This document shows positions 19,158-30,180 of a DNA stretch of 64,000 bases, piece by piece; position 1 is the first letter of the stretch; every line of letters starts with the position of its first letter. The notes beneath the pieces are model-generated. The model made no database searches and was not told where the DNA came from. It saw only the letters and a program-made list of their open reading frames with translations. Both the position numbers and the translations under genes were made by a program. Source of the DNA: Paenibacillus contaminans (GTDB lineage: Bacteria > Bacillota > Bacilli > Paenibacillales > NBRC-103111); assembly GCF_003285015.1 (NCBI RefSeq), contig NZ_QMFB01000001.1, positions 310,001 through 374,000 on the forward strand, given 5' to 3'.

Positions 19158-19433
19158 ATGTGCCGAAATATAAAAACGTTATTCAATTTCGATCCTCCCG
19201 CAACCGAGGATGAGATCGTGGCAGCATCGCTTCAGTTCGTCAGAAAGCTTTCGGGCTTTAATCAGCCGTCCAAGGCGAATGAAGCGGCGTTCAACCAAGC
19301 TGTCGTCGAAGTGGCCTCGGCAGCGCGGAGTTTATTGGATTCGCTCGTAACGAATGCCGAGCCCCGCGATCGGGAAATCGAAAAAGAGCGGGCGCGCATT
19401 CGCAATGCGAAAAGGTTCAACGTCATTGAATAG
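19158..19433 (+). CDS. DUF2277 family small protein
   Basis: This 91-residue protein starts MCRNIKTLFNFDPPAT and ends RIRNAKRF, both hallmarks of DUF2277, a widespread soluble family without a known function. The middle (ASLQFVRKLSGFNQPSKANEAAF) is predicted helical. AAAAGGAGA at 19146-19154 supports the ATG. It stands alone between the anti-sigma terminator and an acetyltransferase. Confidence 0.88.
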   Translation: MCRNIKTLFNFDPPATEDEIVAASLQFVRKLSGFNQPSKANEAAFNQAVVEVASAARSLLDSLVTNAEPRDREIEKERARIRNAKRFNVIE

Positions 19434-19528
19434 TATAGCTTCAGCGTTTCAAAACGATCGGAACATTTTTGGTGGGACATTTGTGTAAAGGGTCGGTAAC
19501 ATTGTAGTTAAAGAGAGGAGCCGCAGAT

Positions 19529-20041
19529 TTGTTCATCATAAGGCAGGAACAAGAAAAAGATATCCAAACGATAACCGAGGTGAATAATGCCGCTTTCGAA
19601 GGTGAGGGGGAAGCGAAGCTTGTTGAAGCCACAAGAGCGTCAGCGAATTTTGTGCCCGAATTATCTTTGGTAGCGGTGACGGATGACGTGATCGGGCATA
19701 TTTTATTCTCGAAGATCGAGATTGAAACGAATAAAGGCAGGGTGCCGACTTTAGGGCTTGCGCCGATGGCTGTCAGACCGGACTTCCAGAGCAAGGGGAT
19801 CGGCTCCGCGTTGGTTCGGGAAGGATTGCGGATGTGCAGGGAATTGGGTTATGAGCATGTTGTCGTGCTGGGGCATCCGGCATTTTATCCGAGGTTCGGC
19901 TTTGAGCCTGCAAGCAAAAAAGGGATCGAGCCTCCGTTCCCAGTCGCGGATGAAGCGTTTATGGTACTGGAAATAAAGCCCGGTTCTTTGAACGGTATAA
20001 GCGGCGTAGTCAAGTATCCGCCTGCCTTTGATGTCGTATAA
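19529..20041 (+). CDS. GNAT-family N-acetyltransferase (YhbS-like)
   Basis: A 170-residue single-domain acetyltransferase. The acetyl-CoA-binding motif A reads VRPDFQSKGIGSALVREG (Q/RxxGxG/A pattern), followed by VVLGHPAFYPRFGFEPA, which is typical of the YhbS/COG3153 group. The start is TTG 19529, ten bases after AGAGGAG. Its acceptor substrate cannot be read from the sequence. Confidence 0.9.
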   Translation: MFIIRQEQEKDIQTITEVNNAAFEGEGEAKLVEATRASANFVPELSLVAVTDDVIGHILFSKIEIETNKGRVPTLGLAPMAVRPDFQSKGIGSALVREGLRMCRELGYEHVVVLGHPAFYPRFGFEPASKKGIEPPFPVADEAFMVLEIKPGSLNGISGVVKYPPAFDVV

Positions 20042-20071
20042 TTGTTGTCGAGCCGGGTCCATGGGGGCAGG

Positions 20072-20228
20072 ATGAAGCTTCGGGGGGCTGTTCAAAGACG
20101 AGCCGGAGATCGAATATGTTTATTTTGCTCATAATCGTGTAAGGCAATTTTCATATCGAATAACGGATGAGGGCAAGCAAGAAGGGATGACCGAAGCGGA
20201 TTTACAGCATTTCGTGCCATTGGAATAG
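20072..20228 (+). pseudogene. Small gene or gene remnant with a probable frameshift
   Basis: A frame ending at TAG 20226 reads like real protein (LFKDEPEIEYVYFAHNRV, then ITDEGKQEGMTEADLQHF) but has no start codon: it runs back to a stop at 20073. An ATG at 20072 lies in another frame, and skipping one base of the six-G run at 20082-20087 joins it to the open frame, giving about 50 residues starting MKLRG. It is either a small gene broken by one base, a sequencing slip in the G-run, or a remnant. I do not recognise the family. Confidence 0.4.
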
Positions 20229-20297
20229 GCTGCCGGGCTTTCGTGAAAAAAATGGAATTCATCCCCCGCATTGGTTTGCCGGCAAACGCGCTCGCGG

Positions 20298-20325
20298 CGA
20301 CTTCCAGTACAGGAAGTCGTTTTTT
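20298..20325 (+). terminator. Rho-independent terminator
   Basis: Perfect stem CGACTTCC / GGAAGTCG with loop AGTACA and TTTTTT. It is the only other clear element in the gap 20041-20443 and isolates the collagen-like gene from upstream transcription. Confidence 0.9.
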
Positions 20326-20433
20326 GGCGTGGATCGGAAAGTTGATACAAGCGGCTTTAATTTATTGGCATAACCTAACCATTCTCATCTTATAAGAAGA
20401 GTAAGGACCATTATAGGTGCTTAGCGCGAGTGA

Positions 20434-22155
<1,722 letters not shown>

Positions 22156-22285
22156 GCCGATCGACGCCGCCAGAAGGGCTTCGCCGTCCTAAACGCTTTC
22201 GAAGAATGCGGCTTCGTAAGCGCGAAGGACTGGCACGTTTAGCGGAAATTCGAACAATCGGCGGATATATTCGTTCTGAGGTTTG

Positions 22286-22333
22286 AAAAAAGCTGCCTCT
22301 TCATCCTTTTGGATGAAAGGGCAGCTTTTTTTT
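22286..22333. terminator. Bidirectional terminator between convergent collagen-like genes
   Basis: AAGCTGCCTCTTCATCC pairs with GGATGAAAGGGCAGCTT around a TTTT loop, with an A-run on the left and a T-run on the right, so it can stop transcription from both sides. Confidence 0.92.
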
Positions 22334-22339
22334 GTAAAG

Positions 22340-23224
22340 CTAAGCAATTTCGAGAATGATAATGCGAATGCGCGTAACCGAGACAGCCGTATCATTATTG
22401 ATTTGTAGGACACTTGGGAGAACGCCGGTTGTCGTAATGACTGACATGCCGACAGCCAGCTCGGAGTTCGGGTTGGAAGCCGTTTGATTTATCGCTTGCC
22501 CTCCGGCGACCGGAAGGGTGTTGAGCAAGAGGCTGCCTTGCAGTCCGCTCCCGATGGCAGGCACGCCTTCAAATGTGTAGACGATATGATAAGTGTGATT
22601 CTGAGCAAGAAAAATATCGGTGGAGCCGGCGATGTGCGTAATATCCGTACCGTTCAGTCCGTAGTTGACGTTTAAAGGAACCGGCGTACCCAAGGTGACG
22701 AAAGAGCCGACGAAGCCGATATCCGCATTATTGGCTGTTGTGAGCGGACCGGTTGTTCCTGTAACGCCTGTAAGGCCGGTGGCCCCCGTAGCGCCGGTTA
22801 TTCCCGTGGCTCCGGTAATCCCCGTTGCGCCCGTCGCACCTGTCGATCCTGTTGCGCCGGCCGGTCCTGGAGGGCCGCCGGAAGGTCCCGTAGCACCGGT
22901 TAATCCCGTCGTACCGGTCGGGCCAACCATGACCGGCGTGCTGAGGACGGTTTCCAGCTTGGACTGCAGCAGCAGTTCTTTTTTCATGGCCGCTTGAATG
23001 GTGCCGATCACGCTTTGATTGACGGCAAGCAGCTCGTCAATGGTTGCCGGCTGGCAAAGGCCGGGCAGCGTCCCCATCACATACTGAAGCTTCTCGCCTT
23101 CGGCGTTCAAAATATGGCTTAAGCCCAGCTCTTCCAGCGCTATGGAGGACAGCAGCAAATTGATAGCTTGATCCCTCGTGATCGTGATGGTGGGCGTAAT
23201 ATTCGGAATATTCGCTTGTGACAT
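22340..23224 (-). CDS. Second collagen-like protein with an [10 protein letters not shown] leader domain
   Basis: The frame extends to 23365, but ATG 23224 follows AGGAG at the right spacing and gives [11 protein letters not shown], the same start as the small protein at 25578, so 23224 was chosen (294 residues). The first 95 residues carry the shared motif [19 protein letters not shown]; then come about 20 Gly-X-Y triplets with GPSGGPPG, and a C-terminal beta-rich domain. There is no signal peptide. The leader probably sets the location or assembly of the protein on the spore, since two leader-only relatives lie nearby. It faces the first collagen-like gene. Confidence 0.83.
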   Translation of the reverse strand: MSQANIPNITPTITITRDQAINLLLSSIALEELGLSHILNAEGEKLQYVMGTLPGLCQPATIDELLAVNQSVIGTIQAAMKKELLLQSKLETVLSTPVMVGPTGTTGLTGATGPSGGPPGPAGATGSTGATGATGITGATGITGATGATGLTGVTGTTGPLTTANNADIGFVGSFVTLGTPVPLNVNYGLNGTDITHIAGSTDIFLAQNHTYHIVYTFEGVPAIGSGLQGSLLLNTLPVAGGQAINQTASNPNSELAVGMSVITTTGVLPSVLQINNDTAVSVTRIRIIILEIA

Positions 23225-23320
23225 ACGGCAGCTCCTTTCTCTGACTGATGATCGTTGTATGGAATCATTAAGGCGTGCATATGTTGTAATAAGCTTATTC
23301 GCTAAAGGAGAGTGATCTTG

Positions 23321-23746
23321 ATGACCAAGGAGGAACGGGATTTTATTCATGACAAAGCCGCCCATTGGCGGACAAGCGTCTTTGAGTCATTCCGGCCGGC
23401 GGCCGGCAAAGAAGCGCCATTGCCGGTTACGGAACACTTCCCCGACATGGTTGAAGACGGCGCAACGCTGCTCGAAACCTCTCTGATCGATGCCGTTACC
23501 GATTCGGGAGAAGCCGGCGACCACTGGTTATCGGGAATCCGTGTAGCTTCGGCTCATCTTCGTCTCCTTGAAGAATGCGTCAGGATGAATGCGGCACGAA
23601 GCTCCGCCGAGGCCGCCAGTTTGATGATCAAGCTGGGTTTACGCGCTAACGAGCATATCATCTCCTTGCATGCCGAGCAGCGGGAGAAGCTGGAGAGAAC
23701 AAGGGAGCAATTCGCCGGGCTTCTAAATGCCGATACGTTTGAATGA
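23321..23746 (+). CDS. Unrecognised helical protein in the spore-surface locus
   Basis: I do not recognise this 141-residue protein. It is predicted to be mostly alpha-helical, without signal peptide or membrane segment, with patterns such as [31 protein letters not shown] 23321 follows AAAGGAG at a spacing of ten; the GTG at 23312 is too close to the ribosome site. It is divergent from the second collagen-like gene, so the two share a 96-base regulatory gap. A role in spore-surface assembly is only inferred from position. Confidence 0.7.
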   Translation: MTKEERDFIHDKAAHWRTSVFESFRPAAGKEAPLPVTEHFPDMVEDGATLLETSLIDAVTDSGEAGDHWLSGIRVASAHLRLLEECVRMNAARSSAEAASLMIKLGLRANEHIISLHAEQREKLERTREQFAGLLNADTFE

Positions 23747-23749
23747 GAG

Positions 23750-25411
23750 CTAACTGATTTTGTACGAGCCCAATGTCATGTTTTCCGGCTTGGCTATGCT
23801 TTCATGTACGTAAACTGCCGCGATTTGTTTGCCGCCCCACCTGCTGCCCGGCATGCTCCGGCAATCGATAACCTCGGCGAAGCATAAGAGGAAGGAGCCC
23901 CTCCTTACGTAAAAATCAGTCTCTATAAACCGGTACAAATGCTCCGGTTCGCCGGAATCGTCGTGAAACGGCATCATGAGAATCAAATAATCGTTCGTCT
24001 GCGAGAGAAGATGGTCGATGATGCCGTGCGGATCGGCAAAATGCTCCAGCGTATTGGAGCAAAATATGACATCGAACGTTTCCTCCAAATGTCGTATGTT
24101 CCCTTGGCGAAACAGGTGCTGAGGATAAATGGAGCTTGCCTTCGTTATGGCCGATTCGGAAAAATCGATCCCGACAACCTCGTTCATCCTCCAATGCTCG
24201 GCGATTAGCCGAACCGCATCGCCAAGCGCGCATCCGGCATCGCAAATACGCAAACGCCGGCTGCCGATATCGTCCTTGATCCATGCGGGAAGCGCTTGGA
24301 TTGCCAGTTCGGCAAAAAATACCGTTTGCTCCCTCCCTTGAAACACCTCCCAATTATGATTGAATCGGGAATCCCAATACTGCTCGCTATTCATTCCCCG
24401 GGCAGATACGGCATAAGTCCCAATGAGCAGCCGCTCAAGGGCGACGGCAGCACGCGCTTTCCAAGAATGTTTTTCGGCATAGGCGATTCTTGCAAAAACG
24501 TTAATGTCTTTGCCGAGTTGCAGCAAGCGATCAAGTTCACGGCACCAAGCGTCGGGATCGTCCGACGTGTAGACATGCGGACAATGAACGGCTTCGCGGA
24601 TGGGTGTGGAAAGCACAGGGATGCCGGCAGCCAAAAACTCGTACATTTTGATAGGCGAGCTGCTGTGCGTCATGGTTCGTACCTGAAAAGGAATCATGGC
24701 GGCATCGAAATGACCGGCATAAGCCGGCAGAACGGCATACGGCTTCCTGCCGAGAAAATGGATATTCGGATATTCGGCAAGAAGACCTGCGGCGTTTATA
24801 TAGTCGGGACCGATCATAACGAACGACCAATCCGGTCTGCGTCCGGCTAGCGAGGCGAGAAACGCCGTATCGATCCAAGTGGAAATCGAACCGTAAAAGC
24901 CGATGATCGGCTTAGGCAAAGCGGCAAGATCGTTCGGGATTGGGAAAGCCTCGGCGTGCCGGAAATGCTCGAAGTCCGCCGCATTGGGAAGCAGGAGCAG
25001 CGGCTTTCCGGGATACTGATCAGCGACGGTTTCGTACAGGCTCTTACTGACGACGGTGACCAAGTCCGCGCCTTCTATTGCTTCTTTCATATGCCGGTCG
25101 TTCCAAACGGCAAATTCTTCGACAGCTTCGTCAATATAGTCGAAGACGACATGATCCGCTTGCAGACGAGACTTCAGCATCAGATGGGGCGGGTGTGTCA
25201 CCCAAAGCACGGTAGGGCCGATCATCCCTTTCGGCACGTCGTCCAAGCCGCAAACCTCAACGCCTTGAAAGATCTTGACGCTGCAGCTTCCGCCCGGTTC
25301 TATAAAAATCGCGCGATGCCCCAACGCAGCAAAGGCGCTCAGCAGCTGCTGCGGACGTTGATAAACGGCGGCTCCTTCCCATTCGATCGTAGGAGGATAA
25401 ATGATGTTCAA
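23750..25411 (-). CDS. Fusion of a GT4-type glycosyltransferase and a SAM methyltransferase
   Basis: The 553-residue protein has two halves. Residues 1-340 are a GT-B glycosyltransferase: N-terminal QRPQQLLSAFAALGH, donor half with GFYGSISTWIDTAFL and the nucleotide-sugar contact SSSPIKMYEFLAAGIPVLST. Residues 345-500 are a class I methyltransferase with motif I CDAGCALGDAV, acidic motif II VGIDFSESAI and motif IV CSNTLEHFADP. The joined activities suggest transfer of a sugar that is then O-methylated, as in capped surface glycans. The start is TTG 25411 with a poor ribosome site. The gene ends three bases after the opposite-strand gene at 23746. Confidence 0.88.
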   Translation of the reverse strand: MNIIYPPTIEWEGAAVYQRPQQLLSAFAALGHRAIFIEPGGSCSVKIFQGVEVCGLDDVPKGMIGPTVLWVTHPPHLMLKSRLQADHVVFDYIDEAVEEFAVWNDRHMKEAIEGADLVTVVSKSLYETVADQYPGKPLLLLPNAADFEHFRHAEAFPIPNDLAALPKPIIGFYGSISTWIDTAFLASLAGRRPDWSFVMIGPDYINAAGLLAEYPNIHFLGRKPYAVLPAYAGHFDAAMIPFQVRTMTHSSSPIKMYEFLAAGIPVLSTPIREAVHCPHVYTSDDPDAWCRELDRLLQLGKDINVFARIAYAEKHSWKARAAVALERLLIGTYAVSARGMNSEQYWDSRFNHNWEVFQGREQTVFFAELAIQALPAWIKDDIGSRRLRICDAGCALGDAVRLIAEHWRMNEVVGIDFSESAITKASSIYPQHLFRQGNIRHLEETFDVIFCSNTLEHFADPHGIIDHLLSQTNDYLILMMPFHDDSGEPEHLYRFIETDFYVRRGSFLLCFAEVIDCRSMPGSRWGGKQIAAVYVHESIAKPENMTLGSYKIS

Positions 25412-25577
25412 CGGAATCGATCACCCACTTCATCTATTATCATTAGTTTGATTTTATGTTGGTGCGGTTGCGAACAGAACGACGGGATGGTTGCGGGAAA
25501 CGAGCAGGGGAGTTCGCATAAACCGGCAGGTCAAGCATACAATGAATTAGCCTGATGAAAGGGAGATGATCCACAGC

Positions 25578-25886
25578 ATGTCGCAAGCAAACATACCCAA
25601 TATTACGCCCATTATTACCATAACGGCCGGCCAAGCCTATACGCTGCTTTTAACCTCGATCGCCCTGGAAGAGCTGTCGCTGGCGCATATCGTAAATTCC
25701 GAAGCCGAAAAAATTCAGTATGTGCTAGGCACCTTGTCGCCCGGACAGCCGGCCGTATTTCCGACGATTTCCGATTTGCTTACCATTAACGAAAGCGTGA
25801 TCCAAACGCTGGATTCGGTCATCAAGAAGGAAATGCTGCTGCAAATGAAGCTGGAGCATGTCCTTAATGCCGTTAATCGTCAGTGA
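25578..25886 (+). CDS. Small ALEEL-motif protein, paralogue of the collagen-like leader
   Basis: A 102-residue protein that matches the N-terminal leader of the gene at 22340-23224: [11 protein letters not shown], then SIALEELSLAHIVNSEAEK, then a helical C-terminus ending at VLNAVNRQ. It stops where the other protein begins its collagen triplets. ATG 25578 lies 12 bases after AAAGGGAG and was preferred over ATG 25566, which touches that site. No function is known; it may cap, seed or compete for the same site on the spore. Confidence 0.82.
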   Translation: MSQANIPNITPIITITAGQAYTLLLTSIALEELSLAHIVNSEAEKIQYVLGTLSPGQPAVFPTISDLLTINESVIQTLDSVIKKEMLLQMKLEHVLNAVNRQ

Positions 25887-26002
25887 AGCGAATAAGCGCC
25901 TGCAATCTCGCGTTGTACTACTCTTCATTCTCTCCTCATATGATTAATAGAGTCGTCGTCGAGCCGCACCAGAAAACATAGGAATGAACGGGAGAGATGA
26001 CC

Positions 26003-26326
26003 GTGAGCATGCCCAATATACCAGACATTAAACCAGGGATTCATATCAAACGACACGACGTTCTGAATTTGCTGCTATCTTCAATCGCCTTGGAAGAGAT
26101 GGGGCTTTCACATATCATTAACGCCGAAGGCGAGAAGCTTCAGAAGGTGCTTCATTCCAAAGATCATTGTTTAAGCGACCTGCTGGATATCAACGACAGC
26201 GTGGAACGAATGATGCGCAACGTAATCAAAAATCAGATGCTGCTTCAATTTAAATTGGAAGACGTGATCAAACTGGAAAGAATGTCGCGCCGCGACTGCG
26301 ATCACGAAGAGTTCTGCGAGGAGTAA
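26003..26326 (+). CDS. Small ALEEM-motif protein, third paralogue
   Basis: A 107-residue protein with the same plan: MPNIPDIKP, SIALEEMGLSHIINAEGEK, then a helical region and a charged, cysteine-bearing tail (RRDCDHEEFCEE). GTG 26003 is six bases after GGAGAG; ATG 25997 and ATG 26009 are alternatives. It is followed after 13 bases by the next gene, so both are likely in one transcript. The tail differs from its paralogues and could bind metal or form a disulfide; this is inference. Confidence 0.8.
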   Translation: MSMPNIPDIKPGIHIKRHDVLNLLLSSIALEEMGLSHIINAEGEKLQKVLHSKDHCLSDLLDINDSVERMMRNVIKNQMLLQFKLEDVIKLERMSRRDCDHEEFCEE

Positions 26327-26339
26327 GGAGTGCCGCCGC

Positions 26340-27128
26340 ATGACAACGAGCCGGACAAGTCTCGACTGGACAGCATTGCTGACTGCCGCTCTTACGGAAG
26401 AGGCGGCGGTTTCCAGGCATCTTCTGCTTGCGATTCGGTTAACCGGAGCAAGCTTGGTCAAGGAGGGCGGTCGCCATACCGAAGTGCACTCCGATCGTTA
26501 TGCGGATGTTCTTCATGGGCTAATAAGGCTGACCCAGTACGGCAAAATGTCCTGCTCGCTTATTCTTGACCGGATCGCCGCAATTTCAAAGCATTGTGCA
26601 AACGCGAAGACGGCCGGCCGTACGGAAGGGGAAGCGGTGCTCTTGGAATCGATTGGGGGGCACCGGCAGTCCGTTCTTGAGCTACTGCTGCTTGCCGAAT
26701 GGTTTACCTGCAGGATGCCGGCGCTGCGAACCGGGAATGCTCAGGCGGATACGTCCTTGCGGCATGAGGAAAAGCTTGCTGCCGAGCTCCTTGGGTCCGC
26801 ATTGCGCGTGCTCGAGCTTGTCGATCGTTTGAAGCTGGCCGGGATTGCCCTGTTCGATGGCGGCTCTGCAGAGGACGGTTGGAAGCGGAATGATCCGGAA
26901 TGGCGGCAAAAAGCGTCCGCAATCGTCGGCAAATGCCGTCATGCGGTTTTTCGTCATACGCAGATCGCAAATGAATATTTTACGCTGCTGCAGCAAATCG
27001 GCAATTATGTGACGGAAGCGGAAAAAACGGCCGTATCGGGCGGGGGCCATAAAAGCAAGCCGGCAAATCCGACGATTTTTATTAAAAAACGCGGCGCTTC
27101 GAAATCGGGGAGGTCTTCTCGTGAATAA
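26340..27128 (+). CDS. Unrecognised helical protein upstream of the glycosyltransferases
   Basis: This 262-residue protein is not one I recognise. It is alpha-helical, soluble and has no signal peptide; the tail is basic and low in complexity (KKRGASKSGRSSRE). AAGGAG at 26325-26330 supports ATG 26340. Its last eight bases overlap the start of the giant glycosyltransferase, so translation is probably coupled, and it may help that enzyme or its acceptor. Confidence 0.72.
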   Translation: MTTSRTSLDWTALLTAALTEEAAVSRHLLLAIRLTGASLVKEGGRHTEVHSDRYADVLHGLIRLTQYGKMSCSLILDRIAAISKHCANAKTAGRTEGEAVLLESIGGHRQSVLELLLLAEWFTCRMPALRTGNAQADTSLRHEEKLAAELLGSALRVLELVDRLKLAGIALFDGGSAEDGWKRNDPEWRQKASAIVGKCRHAVFRHTQIANEYFTLLQQIGNYVTEAEKTAVSGGGHKSKPANPTIFIKKRGASKSGRSSRE

Positions 27129-30100
27129 ATTGTTGTCCTTATGCATGATCGTTCGCGACGAGGAGCGGCATATCGCCCGCTGTTTAGAGAGCGTGAAAGA
27201 CATTGCCGACGAGATTGTCGTTGTCGATACCGGATCGTCGGATGCGACGGCGGACATTTGCCGTTCCTTCGGCGCTACCGTTCTGCCATACGAATGGCAT
27301 GACGATTTCGCTGCCGCGCGCAATGCCGGAATCGAGCTTGCAACGGGCGAATGGATCCTATGGCTGGATGCCGACGAGGAGCTGACGGATGTCGACCGGC
27401 AGTCGGTCCGGGACACGCTCGCGTTATCGAAAAGCAGCCTGCTGACCCTGCATACGATTCATTTTTATGAAAAAACCGCGGATCCGTTCCTGGCCTATCA
27501 TGTAGCGCAAATTCGCCTGTTTCGCCGCGCCTGCGGCTTTCGGTTCGAGGGCACCGTGCATGAGACGCTGAATGTAACCGATCTTTATGCGCCGGATGAG
27601 CGGGAAGGCATAACCGGTACGCTGCCCCTCAAGTTGTATCATTACGGTTATATGAGGTCAGACGAGCTGTCGGCTGCCAAGCACGAACGCAATACGCGCA
27701 TTTTAAATCGCGAGTGTGAGCGGGATGACGCGAATCCTTGGCCTCATTACCATCTGGCAAGCGAATACTATCGAATCGGGAGCTACCGGGAAGCGTTCGA
27801 ATCCGTAAACCGGTCGATCATCCGTTTTATTAATAAACGGCTAATGCCGCCTTCCCTTCTTTATAAATTGAAGTACGCCGTATTGTTGGAAACCGGAAGC
27901 GCGGAAGGCGCTTGGCCCAGCATCGAAAAAGCGATCGAGCTTTATCCCGATTACGTCGACCTGCATTTTTACAAAGGTATCGTGCTTTATATCATGGAGA
28001 AATACGAGGAAGCGAATGCGGCTTTTGTTCGATGCCTGGAGATCGGGGACGGCAACATACGGCACTTGACGATGAACGGAAGCGGCAGCTTCCATGCCTG
28101 GTATTACCGGGGGCAGTGCGAGGAGAAGCTTGGGCGAAAAAGCAAGGCGGAAGCATGCTATCGGGAATCGCTGATGCACTATCCGTTGCATAAGCCGGCT
28201 AGCGAGGCGCTGGACCGAATGTCAGGAACGCGGAATGACAAGAGAGGGCAGTGGACTGGGAGGAAGGCAGGGAGAAAAATGCGGATATTGACGGCGAGTC
28301 CCGTGCGCCAAAAGCCCGAAATTTTAACGCTGTTTTTGGAATCCCTGACGAGGCTGGATAGCGGCGGGCATCATGTCGATTTTTTATTCGTGGACGATAA
28401 CGAGAATGAGGCTTCCCGCACACTGCTGGAGGCGTTTCAAGCCAAAAATATCGGAGCCGCCGTTATCCGCAGTGAGACGGAGGACAAACAGGCTTATCAA
28501 CGGGACGAAGTCACCCATTATTGGAACGATGCTTTGGTTGACAAAGTGGCGGATATGAAAGACCGGATTCTGGAGTTTGCTTTGGACCGGCAATATGACG
28601 CGGTGTTTTTGATCGACTCGGACCTGCTGATCCATCCGAATACGCTGGTGCGGTTGGCGGACGAGGAGAAGGACATCGTCTCCAACATTTTTTGGACCCG
28701 ATGGCAAAAAGATGCCTTAGAGCTTCCTCAGGTATGGCTGATGGACGAATATTCCTTCTACCGAAAATCGCGGCAAGCGCCGCTGTCCGACGAGGAAGCG
28801 AACGATCGCGCCCATGCGTTTCTCGATCAAATGCGGGTTCCCGGCGTTTATGAGGTAGGCGGTCTCGGAGCTTGTACATGGATTAGCCGGGACGTCATGG
28901 AGAAAGGCGTCAGATTCCGAAGACTGCCCAACGTTTCTTTCTGGGGAGAGGATCGGCATTTTTGCATCCGGGCCGCGGCGTTAGGATTTCGCATGCATGT
29001 CGACACGCGTTTCCCTGCTTACCATATTTACCGCGAGTCGGATTTGCCGGGAGCGATTCGGTATTTGGAGATACATGCAAATGTACGGAAGTCGGCAATT
29101 TCAATCAGTCTCTGCATGATCGTCAAGAATGAAGAGGAGTCGATCGAGCGCTGCTTAAACGCCGTTGAAGGCATTGCCGACGAAATCGTCGTAATCGATA
29201 CCGGCTCGACGGACCGTACGAAGGAGCTTGTAAAACGATTTACGAATAAGGTGTACGATTTCGAATGGATCGACGATTTTGCGGCGGCGAGAAATTTCGC
29301 ATTCAGCAAAGCCGGCATGGACTATATCCTCTGGCTGGATGCCGACGATGTGATCGAGGAATGCGACAGGCAGGCGTTCATCGCTCTCAAAAAGGAGCTT
29401 GATCCTGCTGCCGACAGCGTTTTGATGGATTATGTCCTGATGACCGACGGCAGCGGAACGCCTACGGTAAGCTTAAAGCGAAACCGGCTTGTGAAACGGT
29501 CGAAGGGCTTCCGGTGGATAGGCGCGGTGCATGAGTATTTGGAAGTGAACGGCATCATCGTTCAGAGCGGCATCGCTATAACGCATAAGAAGGAGCGGGC
29601 TTATACCGATCGGAATTTGCTGATTTACCGGCGAAGGCTCGAACGGGGGGAGACGTTCTCGATTCGCGATATGTATTACTTTGCGAACGAGCTGAAGGAT
29701 CATGCATGGTTCGAGGAAGCGGTGGAGCGTTATCAGCTGTTTTTGGCGACCAAGCAAGGCTGGATCGAAGACAATATAGCCGCATGTTTAAAAATGGCGG
29801 ATTGTTATGCGAGCTTATACGAGCGGGATAACCAGCTTCGGGCGTTGTTCCGCACCTTCGACTATGACCGTCCCCGGGCCGAATGCTGCTGCCGGCTTGG
29901 AGCGCTGTTTCTTGCCGAAAACCGGCTGCAGGAAGCGGTGTACTGGTACGAGACGGCTGCGGCGCTTGGAGCCCCGCCCCAGAACGGGGCGATTGTCGAT
30001 CTTGCCGCATGGACATGGCTGCCGCATTTGCAGCTATGCGTTTGCTACGATAAGCTCGGACAGCTCGAGAAAGCGTTCGGGCATAACGAAAAGGCGCTTG

Positions 30101-30180
30101 CCTGCCAGCCGAATCATCCGAGCATGCTGTATAACAAGAAGTACTTGGAAGAGCGGCTTGGGAAAAAGGCGGTGGGCTGA
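27121..30180 (+). CDS. Three-module glycosyltransferase (GT2 + GT-A-like + GT2, with TPR-like helices)
   Basis: A 1019-residue fusion. Module 1 (about 1-375) is a GT2 with SLCMIVRDEERHI, VVDTGSSD and WLDADEE, followed by TPR-like helices. Module 2 (about 387-655) has a different GT-A-like domain with FLIDSDLLIHPNTL and a late WGEDRHFC. Module 3 (about 659-1019) repeats the GT2 plan (SLCMIVKNEEESI, VIDTGSTDRT, WLDADD) plus TPR-like helices. All three acidic metal-binding motifs are intact. The enzyme probably builds or extends O-linked glycans on the collagen-like proteins nearby. The start is GTG 27121. A ribosome-site-like GGGAGG and an ATG at 28279 lie inside the linker before module 2. Confidence 0.87.
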   Translation: MNKLLSLCMIVRDEERHIARCLESVKDIADEIVVVDTGSSDATADICRSFGATVLPYEWHDDFAAARNAGIELATGEWILWLDADEELTDVDRQSVRDTLALSKSSLLTLHTIHFYEKTADPFLAYHVAQIRLFRRACGFRFEGTVHETLNVTDLYAPDEREGITGTLPLKLYHYGYMRSDELSAAKHERNTRILNRECERDDANPWPHYHLASEYYRIGSYREAFESVNRSIIRFINKRLMPPSLLYKLKYAVLLETGSAEGAWPSIEKAIELYPDYVDLHFYKGIVLYIMEKYEEANAAFVRCLEIGDGNIRHLTMNGSGSFHAWYYRGQCEEKLGRKSKAEACYRESLMHYPLHKPASEALDRMSGTRNDKRGQWTGRKAGRKMRILTASPVRQKPEILTLFLESLTRLDSGGHHVDFLFVDDNENEASRTLLEAFQAKNIGAAVIRSETEDKQAYQRDEVTHYWNDALVDKVADMKDRILEFALDRQYDAVFLIDSDLLIHPNTLVRLADEEKDIVSNIFWTRWQKDALELPQVWLMDEYSFYRKSRQAPLSDEEANDRAHAFLDQMRVPGVYEVGGLGACTWISRDVMEKGVRFRRLPNVSFWGEDRHFCIRAAALGFRMHVDTRFPAYHIYRESDLPGAIRYLEIHANVRKSAISISLCMIVKNEEESIERCLNAVEGIADEIVVIDTGSTDRTKELVKRFTNKVYDFEWIDDFAAARNFAFSKAGMDYILWLDADDVIEECDRQAFIALKKELDPAADSVLMDYVLMTDGSGTPTVSLKRNRLVKRSKGFRWIGAVHEYLEVNGIIVQSGIAITHKKERAYTDRNLLIYRRRLERGETFSIRDMYYFANELKDHAWFEEAVERYQLFLATKQGWIEDNIAACLKMADCYASLYERDNQLRALFRTFDYDRPRAECCCRLGALFLAENRLQEAVYWYETAAALGAPPQNGAIVDLAAWTWLPHLQLCVCYDKLGQLEKAFGHNEKALACQPNHPSMLYNKKYLEERLGKKAVG

